Shown here in pieces: positions 1-5,900 of a stretch of DNA of 12,183 nucleotides; the first letter of the stretch is position 1, and the number at the start of each line of letters is the position of its first letter. The DNA is from an uncultured Bacilli bacterium. Lineage in GTDB: Bacteria > Bacillota_I > Bacilli_A > RF39 > UBA660. The position numbers and the translations under genes were made by a program. Location of the stretch: NCBI GenBank assembly GCA_951800155.1, contig CATOJL010000028.1:1-12183 (forward strand), in the 5' to 3' direction. The notes under the pieces were generated by a model. It ran no database searches, was not told where the DNA came from, and was given only the letters and a program-made list of their open reading frames with translations.

Positions 1-428
1 CATATGTGAATGGAAATAAGATTACAGGTTCTATGACAAATAAGGGAGCAGTAAGTGAAACAATAAGTCCGGGAGGAACCTATACAATACCAGCAGGATA
101 CCATAATGGTTCTGGAAAAGTGACAGCTTCAACTTGTCCAACATGTAGTGCAGGCATTAATGATAATAATGCAACAAGAACGACGGGTAAAATGACTGAT
201 GGTATTGCTACATCGGTTGGGGATTATTATATGATAAGCTATAATATAGGGACTTTAAAGATAGATACAGTAACTTTTACAGGTTGTGACATTATTGTTC
301 AGGATAAGGCGAGTAGTACTATTAGTAATACAAAATATAACACTACAACTCTTATCTGCAAAGCAACAGGTAATAAAATTGAAGTAAGTCATGTTCCTAA
401 CAATTGGACTTGGTATAAATTAAATTAA
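1..428 (+). CDS. C-terminal fragment of a putative surface/secreted protein (5' end outside window)
   Basis: The reading frame is open at the left edge (first full codon TAT at 3-5), so the GTG at 6 is internal and the real start lies upstream; the stop is TAA at 426-428. The visible ~141 residues are rich in Thr, Ser, Asn and Gly, as in extracellular proteins. They contain the motif GGTYTIPAGYHNGSGKV (about residues 23-39 counted from the codon at 6). From memory, this motif recurs in Firmicutes phage structural proteins and in pilin-like or other surface proteins. A CPTC pair (about residues 44-47) and two further cysteines (about 94 and 118) could form disulphides outside the cell. No LPxTG anchor or C-terminal membrane helix is visible. 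The N-terminus is missing, so a signal peptide or prepilin peptide cannot be tested. Function is unknown; a pilin-like or adhesive surface protein or a prophage remnant are the main options. Confidence 0.6.
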   Translation, partial: YVNGNKITGSMTNKGAVSETISPGGTYTIPAGYHNGSGKVTASTCPTCSAGINDNNATRTTGKMTDGIATSVGDYYMISYNIGTLKIDTVTFTGCDIIVQDKASSTISNTKYNTTTLICKATGNKIEVSHVPNNWTWYKLN

Positions 429-464
429 TAAGAATTTAAAGTTTCATATACTTTTAAAATTGAT

Positions 465-501
465 AAAAATTGTAAATACTAAAAATGTTTACAGTTTTTT
501 T
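465..501 (+). terminator. Intrinsic terminator after the surface-protein fragment
   Basis: Bases 465-477 pair with 487-499. The core is TGTAAA (471-476) against TTTACA (488-493), extended outward by A:T pairs and flanked by two G-U wobbles. The loop is about 9 nt and a run of seven T lies at 495-501. The stem is AT-rich but the geometry is that of a Rho-independent terminator, 36 nt after the stop codon. It separates the left-edge gene from the pgk operon. Confidence 0.7.
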
Positions 502-533
502 GATTTGTAATTGGAATATTAAGGAAATTCCCC

Positions 534-562
534 TTGAAAAAAAACTGTTTTCGATATACAAT
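534..562 (+). promoter_or_regulatory. Sigma-A-type promoter of the pgk operon
   Basis: TTGAAA at 534-539 (5/6 of the -35 consensus) is separated by exactly 17 bp from TACAAT at 557-562 (5/6 of the -10 consensus). The predicted transcript start is near 569, leaving a short leader before the ATG at 586. It lies directly after the upstream terminator, so pgk should start a new transcription unit. The inverted repeat GGAAATTCC (523-531) lies just upstream of the -35; whether it is an operator is unknown. Confidence 0.6.
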
Positions 563-575
563 GATAATAGAAAAT

Positions 576-581
576 AGGTGA
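576..581 (+). promoter_or_regulatory. Ribosome binding site AGGTGA of pgk
   Basis: AGGTGA is followed by four bases and then ATG at 586. The same AGGTGA-N4-start arrangement occurs at rnr (8675-8680) and smpB (11995-12000), which supports all three start calls. Confidence 0.6.
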
Positions 582-585
582 ATGT

Positions 586-1776
586 ATGAAAAAGACAATA
601 GAAGATTTTAATTTAAAAAATAAAAGGGTACTCATCCGAGTGGACTTTAATGTTCCAATGCAAGAGGGACATATCACGGATGATAATCGAATAAAAGAAA
701 GTCTAAGAACAATACAGTATGCAATAGAAAATGGCGCAAAAGTGATTTTGTTTTCCCATTTAGGAAGAGTAAAAGAGGAAAGCGATTTAGAGAAAAATGA
801 TTTGCAACCAGTTGCTATACGTCTTAGTGAATTGTTAAAAAAAGAAGTTACTTTTGTAGAAAGTACAAGAGGTCCTATTGTAGAAGCTGCCATTCAAAAT
901 ATGAAGGAGGGCGATGTTGTACTTATTCAAAACACGAGATATGAGGATTTATATGGTAAGTTAGAAAGCTCAAATGATGAGGAACTAGGAAGTTACTGGG
1001 CTAGTTTAGGAGATATTTTTATTAATGATGCTTTTGGAACGAGTCATAGAGCTCATGCTTCCAATGTAGGAATTGCCTCTCATTTACCAAGCGGTTTAGG
1101 GTTCTTAGTAGAGAAAGAAGTAGAGCAGTTGTCTATAGCACTTCATAATGAAATACATCCATACACTGTGATTTTAGGTGGTGCGAAAGTAAGCGATAAG
1201 GTTGGTGTGCTTGCATCACTAGGAGAAAAGGCAGATTATATTCTTATTGGTGGGGCCATGGCCTACACTTTCTTGAAAGCAAAAGGAATCGATGTTAAGA
1301 ATTCCCTAGTAGATACAGACAGTTTATCTTTTTGTAAAGATATGTTAGAAAAATATAAAGACAAAATCATTTTACCTGTTGATAGTGTAAATGCAAAAGA
1401 AATTGCAGAGGTAGAAGTTCATATTTGTGAAATAGATTCTTTTCTAGATAAGGATATAGGGTTAGATATTGGGCCTAAAACGATTCAGTTGTTTCAAGAA
1501 TATTTACAAAAAAGTAAGCTTATTGTATGGAATGGAACTCTTGGGTATGCAGAATTAGAGTCGTTCTCTCATGGAACAAAATCAATTTTAGATCGATTAA
1601 AAGATGTAGATGCCGTTAAAATAATTGGTGGGGGAGATACGGCCGCGTCTGTTATTTCTTTAGGATATAAAGACTATATGACACATATATCTACAGGCGG
1701 AGGAGCATCATTAGAATTGCTTGAAGGAAAAGAATTACCAGGAATTTCTATTATTGAGGAGAAAGATGCAGAATAA
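586..1776 (+). CDS. pgk: Phosphoglycerate kinase
   Basis: Cytosolic glycolytic enzyme that transfers phosphate from 1,3-bisphosphoglycerate to ADP, giving 3-phosphoglycerate and ATP. The 396-aa length is normal for the family. Visible signatures are RVDFNVP (residues 18-24), FSHLGR (56-61), the substrate-binding stretch GTSHRAHASN (151-160), GGAKVSDK (198-205), the nucleotide-loop GGGDTAA (348-354) and STGGGASLELLEGK (369-382). The motif that is usually NGPMG reads NGTLG here (316-320), a conservative-looking deviation. It is the first gene of a probable operon with its own promoter, and its last 11 bases overlap the next gene, which suggests translational coupling. Identity is certain from motifs along the full length. 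Confidence 0.98.
   Translation: MKKTIEDFNLKNKRVLIRVDFNVPMQEGHITDDNRIKESLRTIQYAIENGAKVILFSHLGRVKEESDLEKNDLQPVAIRLSELLKKEVTFVESTRGPIVEAAIQNMKEGDVVLIQNTRYEDLYGKLESSNDEELGSYWASLGDIFINDAFGTSHRAHASNVGIASHLPSGLGFLVEKEVEQLSIALHNEIHPYTVILGGAKVSDKVGVLASLGEKADYILIGGAMAYTFLKAKGIDVKNSLVDTDSLSFCKDMLEKYKDKIILPVDSVNAKEIAEVEVHICEIDSFLDKDIGLDIGPKTIQLFQEYLQKSKLIVWNGTLGYAELESFSHGTKSILDRLKDVDAVKIIGGGDTAASVISLGYKDYMTHISTGGGASLELLEGKELPGISIIEEKDAE
1756..1761 (+). promoter_or_regulatory. Ribosome binding site GAGGAG that decides the flippase-like start
   Basis: GAGGAG lies inside the 3' end of pgk, four bases before the ATG at 1766. It favours 1766 over the in-frame ATGs at 1721 (no SD) and 1778 (SD too far away). 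Confidence 0.6.
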
Positions 1777-2782
1777 TATGGTTAAGAAGATTGAAAGCTT
1801 TCTTTTAATCTTCCTCTTTACAGCACTTGTACTTTACTTTTCCTTAAAAGATAATTATGAAGAAATTCTATACCAAATTATTCATATCAATAAGTTTTAT
1901 CTACTTCTGGCTTTCTTATTGATTATTGCTTATTGGATATTTAAAGCAATTGTGATGCGTATTTCTACTAGAAAATTTAAAGAAGATTTTACCTTTGCTA
2001 GTGCTTTTCGTTTGGTGGTAGAAACAAATTTCTTTCATGCAGTAACCCCTTTTTCAAGTGGGGGACAACCTTATGAGATTTATTCTTTAACAAAACATAA
2101 ATTAAAAGTGACAGAGGCTACAAATGTGTCTATTCAAAACTTTATTGTATATCAAATTGCTTTAGTATTTTTGGGAACAACCGCTGTTATTTGTAATGCT
2201 TTTCTGCATATCTTTCCCAATAATCGTTTTTTGGGATATTTAGTAGCAGTTGGTTTTATAGCAAACTTAGCTGTTATAATTTTATTGTTTGTAATTAGCT
2301 TTACTAAAAAATTAAATCGTATTTTGGTTGATTTTATTATAAAAGTTTTAAACAAAATAAAAATTGTAAAAGAGAAAGAAAAAACAATTGCGAAATTTAA
2401 TCAATACTTGATTGATTTTAATGAGGGTGCCAAAATTTTAGTAAAAGACAAGAAAAACTTTTGTTTTATGATTTTGTGTAATTTTATAGCTCTCCTTTTC
2501 TTTTATTTGATCCCACTCGTTCTTTTATATGGGATAGGGGACATGGAAAGTATGAATGCTTATGAATGTATCATTGCATCAGCCTATATTATGATGATTG
2601 GTTCTTTTGTTCCCATCCCTGGAGGAACTGGAGGGCTCGAATATGCTTTTGTTACTTTTTACTCTACCTTTATTACAGGTTCCGTTTTAAAGGCAATTAT
2701 GTTGCTTTGGCGCTTTATTACTTATTATTTTGGCATGATTGTAGGAGCAATTGCCTTGAATTTAAAAAGAAAGAAGGGATAA
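1766..2782 (+). CDS. Flippase-like integral membrane protein (LPG-synthase TM / UPF0104 family)
   Basis: Polytopic membrane protein of 338 aa with about 7-8 hydrophobic segments (roughly residues 9-26, 43-63, 84-98, 125-148, 156-180, 234-258, 267-283 and 311-333). Family signatures are PFSSGGQP (95-102), on a segment that starts like the conserved re-entrant region, and PIPGGTGGLE (283-292). These match the transmembrane domain of lysylphosphatidylglycerol synthases and AglD/YbhN-like proteins. The soluble aminoacyl-transferase domain of full MprF is absent, so this is not a complete MprF. Members are thought to move lipids or lipid-linked sugars across the membrane. Start 1766 is chosen from the GAGGAG site; the ORF could be extended to 1721, deeper inside pgk. 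One base separates it from the downstream GT4 gene. A role in flipping the product of that enzyme is inference. Confidence 0.85.
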   Translation: MQNNMVKKIESFLLIFLFTALVLYFSLKDNYEEILYQIIHINKFYLLLAFLLIIAYWIFKAIVMRISTRKFKEDFTFASAFRLVVETNFFHAVTPFSSGGQPYEIYSLTKHKLKVTEATNVSIQNFIVYQIALVFLGTTAVICNAFLHIFPNNRFLGYLVAVGFIANLAVIILLFVISFTKKLNRILVDFIIKVLNKIKIVKEKEKTIAKFNQYLIDFNEGAKILVKDKKNFCFMILCNFIALLFFYLIPLVLLYGIGDMESMNAYECIIASAYIMMIGSFVPIPGGTGGLEYAFVTFYSTFITGSVLKAIMLLWRFITYYFGMIVGAIALNLKRKKG

Positions 2783-2783
2783 G

Positions 2784-4013
2784 ATGAGAATAGGAATTTT
2801 TACAGATACTTATCCTCCATTTATTAATGGTGTATCTACAAGTATTGTTAGTTTAGAGAAAGCATTAAGAGATGAAGGACACGAAGTTTTTATTGTAACT
2901 GTAAATCCAGACAACTTATCTTACCGCTATGAAAACGAAGAAAAAATTATACGTATTCCTGGCATTCCAATAGGGATCTATGATTATCGTTTAACAGGAA
3001 TCTATCCTTTAAAAGCCATTTCTAAAATTAAGGAATGGCATTTAGATATCATTCATTCTCATACAGAGTTTGGAATAGGAACTTTTGCGCGTATTTTAGC
3101 AAAACAATTAGATATTCCATTAGTTCATACATACCATACTATGTATGAAGACTATATTCATTACATAACAAAGGGGCATTTTGATCGCTCAAGTAAAAAA
3201 ATTGTAGAATATTTAACTATGTTTTATTGTGATAAAACAGCCAGAGAGTTGATTGTTCCTAGTCGAAAAACCTACAATTTATTTAAAGAAAAATATCATG
3301 TAGAAAAAGAAGTCCGTATTGTTTCAACGGGAATTGAAGTAGAACGTTTTTTTAAAGAAAAATTTAAAGAAAATGATATACTTTTTCTTAAAAAGGAGTT
3401 AGGATTAACCCCAAATGATTTTGTGATATTAACAGTGGGGAGGCTTGCAGAGGAGAAAAATGTGCAACTACTTTTAAAATCTTTAGAAGATATAGTAAAA
3501 AAAGATAAAAGTGTCAAGCTTGTTGTTGTGGGAAGTGGACCAGATTTTGAAAAATATATCACATGGGTTATTGAAAGAAAATTAGAAAAGAATATTATTT
3601 TTACCAACGCCATTCCATGGGAAGAAATTCCTATGTATTACCAAATAGCTGATGTTTTTGCAACAGCTTCTAAAACAGAAACACAAGGTTTAACAGTCAT
3701 TGAGGCAATGGCTTCTAGTAAACCAGCAGTTTGTATGAAAGATGATGCTTTCTTAGATGTTGTTGTTGATGACTTAAATGGAAAGTTTTTTGAGAATCAA
3801 GATACTTTTGAAGATGTTATTTTTACTTTAAAAAGTGATAGAAAAAAGTTAGAATCTATGGGTAAACAAGCGAGATATACAGCAGAGTCCCATTCATTAA
3901 GACATTTTGCTTTAAACATATTGGATGTATACCATGCATGTTTAAGACAAGAAAAGATGAAAAAATCATGGTTTGAAAGAATAAAAGATAAATTTAAAAA
4001 GAAAAAGAATTAG
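2784..4013 (+). CDS. GT4 glycosyltransferase, probable 1,2-diacylglycerol 3-glucosyltransferase
   Basis: GT-B fold, family-4 glycosyltransferase of 409 aa. The N-terminal half opens with a glycine-rich loop in GIFTDTYPPFINGVSTS (residues 4-20), followed by HSHTEFG (91-97) and HTYHTMYEDYIHY (115-127), which resemble the diacylglycerol glucosyltransferases of Acholeplasma and streptococci. The C-terminal half carries TVGRLAEEKN (217-226), VVVGSGP (247-253) and the nucleotide-sugar EX7E motif (E299 and E307). The C-terminal tail (about 391-409) is very Lys-rich with Trp and Phe, consistent with peripheral attachment to an acidic membrane. Expected role: transfer of a hexose to diacylglycerol on the inner leaflet, giving a glycolipid for the membrane or as a lipoteichoic acid anchor. 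The acceptor and sugar are inferred from family resemblance. The start follows an AAGAAGGG SD (2771-2778), one base after the upstream stop. Confidence 0.85.
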   Translation: MRIGIFTDTYPPFINGVSTSIVSLEKALRDEGHEVFIVTVNPDNLSYRYENEEKIIRIPGIPIGIYDYRLTGIYPLKAISKIKEWHLDIIHSHTEFGIGTFARILAKQLDIPLVHTYHTMYEDYIHYITKGHFDRSSKKIVEYLTMFYCDKTARELIVPSRKTYNLFKEKYHVEKEVRIVSTGIEVERFFKEKFKENDILFLKKELGLTPNDFVILTVGRLAEEKNVQLLLKSLEDIVKKDKSVKLVVVGSGPDFEKYITWVIERKLEKNIIFTNAIPWEEIPMYYQIADVFATASKTETQGLTVIEAMASSKPAVCMKDDAFLDVVVDDLNGKFFENQDTFEDVIFTLKSDRKKLESMGKQARYTAESHSLRHFALNILDVYHACLRQEKMKKSWFERIKDKFKKKKN

Positions 4014-4020
4014 GAGGGAG
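4012..4020 (+). promoter_or_regulatory. Ribosome binding site AGGAGGGAG of tpiA, overlapping the GT4 stop codon
   Basis: The GT4 stop TAG (4011-4013) runs into AGGAGGGAG, six bases before the tpiA ATG at 4027. Ribosomes terminating on the glycosyltransferase gene are well placed to re-initiate on tpiA. Confidence 0.65.
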
Positions 4021-4026
4021 TATATT

Positions 4027-4749
4027 ATGTCAAAAAAGATAATCATTGCAAATATGAAGACAAAGTCAAATTATAGTGATATAAAACAATATTTAAAGGC
4101 ATTAGATGGAAAGGTGACTTATTCTGGTGTCATTTTCATGCCTACAAGCTTGTATGCAACTTATTTTATAGAGAAAGGATACAAAGTAGGACTTCAAGAT
4201 ATCTTTTTTGAAAAAGAGGGTTCTTATACAGGAGAGATCCTACCATGTCAGGCGAAAAGTTTAGGAATAAAATATGTAATGGTGGGACATAGTGAACGCC
4301 GTATGCATTTAAATGAAAGTAATCAAACGATTAACAAAAAAATTAAAAATGCTCTAGAAGAAAAAATGGGAGTTGTTTTGTGTGTTGGAGAAACAAAGGA
4401 AGAAAAGGCATTGATGGAAACGAAAGAAGCCATTCGTAGACAACTATTCACTGCTTTAAAGGGGATAGAAAATTTAAAGAATTTGATTATTGCCTATGAA
4501 CCAGTTTGGGCAATTGGAAGTGGAAAAATTCCTTCTAAAAGAGAGCTTGCCAAGATAGTGGATTTTATAAAAGAGTTTGTCGCAGAAATAAAAGATGGGG
4601 AGAAAGTAAAAGTATTATATGGAGGAAGTGTTCGTAGCAAGAGTTTACCTATTTTTAATCAAATTGAAAATCTGGATGGTTATTTAATTGGTGGTGCTTC
4701 GAATGATGCTGAGGAATTCTTAAAGATTATAGAGTTGTGTGAAAAATAA
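4027..4749 (+). CDS. tpiA: Triosephosphate isomerase
   Basis: Cytosolic TIM-barrel enzyme interconverting dihydroxyacetone phosphate and glyceraldehyde 3-phosphate. The catalytic set is present: N9 and K11, H88 in VGHSERR (86-92) and E158 in AYEPVWAIGSGK (156-167), the last including flexible loop 6. The phosphate-binding YGGSV (198-202) and IGGAS (221-225) are intact, as is GSYTGEI (65-71). At 240 aa it is slightly shorter than the usual ~250. The start region reads ANMKTK where most members have NWKMN; the active Asn and Lys are kept. It is the last gene of the pgk operon, 13 bp after the glycosyltransferase gene and upstream of a strong hairpin. Confidence 0.97.
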   Translation: MSKKIIIANMKTKSNYSDIKQYLKALDGKVTYSGVIFMPTSLYATYFIEKGYKVGLQDIFFEKEGSYTGEILPCQAKSLGIKYVMVGHSERRMHLNESNQTINKKIKNALEEKMGVVLCVGETKEEKALMETKEAIRRQLFTALKGIENLKNLIIAYEPVWAIGSGKIPSKRELAKIVDFIKEFVAEIKDGEKVKVLYGGSVRSKSLPIFNQIENLDGYLIGGASNDAEEFLKIIELCEK

Positions 4750-4790
4750 AAATTTCAAGAAGAAGTTTCGTAGGAAATATTTCTTTTGCG

Positions 4791-4848
4791 AATAAAAAAG
4801 TGTAAGCATTCATTATAGAAATATGATGGTATATTACACTTTTTTATT
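4791..4848 (+). terminator. Long perfect hairpin, terminator of the pgk-tpiA operon (possibly bidirectional)
   Basis: Bases 4791-4805 are perfectly complementary to 4834-4848 (15 bp). Inside this, 4811-4817 pairs with 4822-4828 (7 bp, one G-U), closing on a GAAA tetraloop at 4818-4821, with a 5x5 internal loop between the two stems. The 5' arm contains an A6 tract and the 3' arm a T6 tract around GTGTAA/TTACAC, so termination could work from either strand. It begins 42 nt after the tpiA stop codon. Confidence 0.75.
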
Positions 4849-5034
4849 AGGATTTGGATTGAATCATGTAGCCTCTTAAATAAGATGTAGATAGTAAACA
4901 GAGAAAAATAGAAAATATTGGAAAAAGGAAGTTCTAGGAAAAAAGAAATAAAAGAGAAAAAGGTTTTCTTATCAAAATAGGTTTCCCGACAAGAAGTGAC
5001 AAAAAAAGTACTTTCAAAACTACAGAAATTGTTG
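4849..5034 (+). other. Non-coding leader region upstream of spo0A
   Basis: The tpiA-spo0A gap is 327 bp (4750-5076). After the hairpin this stretch is A-rich with no ORF that has a credible SD. It should hold spo0A control sites. Two minus-strand TGTC cores (GACA at 4988-4991 and 4998-5001, 10 bp apart) are weak Spo0A-box candidates (TGTCGGG and TGTCACT against TGTCGAA). Confidence 0.4.
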
Positions 5035-5040
5035 TATAAT
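5012..5040 (+). promoter_or_regulatory. Probable spo0A promoter
   Basis: A perfect -10 TATAAT lies at 5035-5040. The sequence 17 bp upstream, TTTCAA (5012-5017), is a poor -35, as expected for an activated promoter. The predicted transcript start near 5047 leaves a leader of about 30 nt containing the SD GGAAGGAG (5063-5070). Confidence 0.5.
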
Positions 5041-5076
5041 GATTCTATCATAGCAGTACTAGGGAAGGAGAATATT

Positions 5077-5838
5077 ATGATTAAGGTACTTATGATTGAT
5101 GATAACGAAAGTTTAGTCAACATGGTAAAGGAGTATTTTTGTAGTAATAGTAGTGATGTTAGTATTGTTTTAAGTGCATCGGATGGATTAGAAGGAATGC
5201 AAGTTATTGAAGAGCAGAGGGATGCATATGATTTAATTTTGTTAGATTTGATTATGCCAAATAAAGATGGTATGTATGTTTTGCGAGAAATGGGTAAAAG
5301 AGGGATTGAGAAGGACGTTATTGTTTTGACAAGTTATAATGATCCAAAGGTCATTCGAGAAGTATCCGAGTCATTAGCCAGTTATTTTATCTTAAAACCA
5401 TTTGATTTAGAGGATTTGGAATATAAAATCAAAAAAGTTGTAAATAAAGAAGAGGCAAAGAAAGAGGCAATTGATTTAAAATATGGAAACTTACAACTTT
5501 CCATTACAAAGATTCTACATGAACTTGGTATTCCATCCCATATTAAAGGATACCAATATATTCGTGAAGGAATAGGAATTGTCTATAACAAACCAGAAAC
5601 AGTAGGAGGAATTACAAAAGAATTGTATCCTGAGTTAGCAGCTAAATTTGATACGACGGTTTCAAGAGTGGAGCGAGCAATAAGACATGCAATTGAGGTA
5701 AGTTGGAATCGTGGTTCTTGGGATTTAATGGAAGAAATTTTTGGACACAGTGTTGATATTGATCGAGCGAAACCAACAAATTCTGAGTTTATTGTAACAA
5801 TTGCTGATAAGTTAAAATTAGAAACAATGAAAGTGTAA
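5077..5838 (+). CDS. spo0A: Spo0A, sporulation master response regulator
   Basis: Response regulator and transcription factor controlling entry into sporulation, activated by phosphorelay. It is 253 aa, against about 267 in B. subtilis. The receiver domain (about 1-122) has the acidic pocket D8/D9, phosphoacceptor D57 in LLDLIMP (55-61), T85 and K107 in LKPFD (106-110). The C-terminal Spo0A domain (about 138-250) contains ILHELGIPSHIKGYQYIR (146-163), the recognition-helix region SRVERAIRHAIEVSWNRG (196-213) and AKPTNSEFI (231-239), all diagnostic of Spo0A. The start at 5077 follows GGAAGGAG with 6-nt spacing; the frame extends to 4996 but that lies upstream of the promoter. It stands alone between two terminators. 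Its usual neighbour spoIVB is not here. Its presence implies sporulation or a related developmental response. Confidence 0.96.
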   Translation: MIKVLMIDDNESLVNMVKEYFCSNSSDVSIVLSASDGLEGMQVIEEQRDAYDLILLDLIMPNKDGMYVLREMGKRGIEKDVIVLTSYNDPKVIREVSESLASYFILKPFDLEDLEYKIKKVVNKEEAKKEAIDLKYGNLQLSITKILHELGIPSHIKGYQYIREGIGIVYNKPETVGGITKELYPELAAKFDTTVSRVERAIRHAIEVSWNRGSWDLMEEIFGHSVDIDRAKPTNSEFIVTIADKLKLETMKV

Positions 5839-5851
5839 AATCATTGTTTTT
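5820..5851 (+). terminator. Intrinsic terminator overlapping the end of spo0A
   Basis: AAACAATGA (5822-5830) pairs perfectly with TCATTGTTT (5841-5849), extended by a G-U and an A-T pair at the base. The 3' arm runs into five T (5847-5851). The loop (5831-5840) contains the spo0A stop codon at 5836-5838, so the last codons of the gene form the 5' arm. Confidence 0.7.
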
Positions 5852-5854
5852 CAT

Positions 5855-5883
5855 TTGCATGTAAATCATAGATATGATACTAT
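5855..5883 (+). promoter_or_regulatory. Weak candidate promoter for the unknown gene and gpmI
   Basis: TTGCAT (5855-5860), 17 bp, then TACTAT (5878-5883); TATGAT at 5873-5878 is an alternative -10. Neither pair is strong. A promoter is expected here because a terminator lies immediately upstream and the next gene starts at 5901. Confidence 0.3.
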
Positions 5884-5900
5884 AAATACAAGAGGTATAT

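Noticed and set aside
521..535. Inverted repeat AAGGAAATTCCCCTT as a regulator operator for pgk
   Set aside because: Only GGAAATTCC is symmetric, too short to be more than chance in AT-rich DNA, and it matches no operator I can name with confidence.
519..893. Minus-strand ORF of 124 aa over the 5' end of pgk
   Set aside because: It is antisense to well-conserved pgk codons and covers the pgk promoter; no homology signal is visible.
1721..1765. Upstream start of the flippase-like gene inside pgk
   Set aside because: There is no ribosome binding site before 1721, whereas GAGGAG precedes the ATG at 1766.
2566..2787. Plus-strand ORF of 73 aa overlapping the end of the flippase-like gene
   Set aside because: It is an out-of-frame shadow of a conserved membrane protein segment with no SD.
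4996..5076. N-terminal extension of spo0A from the ATG-less frame at 4996
   Set aside because: The extension covers the -10 box and lies upstream of the strong GGAAGGAG site. Spo0A proteins begin a few residues before the acidic DD pocket, which fits the start at 5077.
4755..5123. Minus-strand ORF of 122 aa across the tpiA-spo0A gap
   Set aside because: It starts inside spo0A, has no SD on its strand, runs through the spo0A promoter and the tpiA terminator, and has the Phe/Ser/Ile-rich composition of an antisense artefact of AT-rich DNA.
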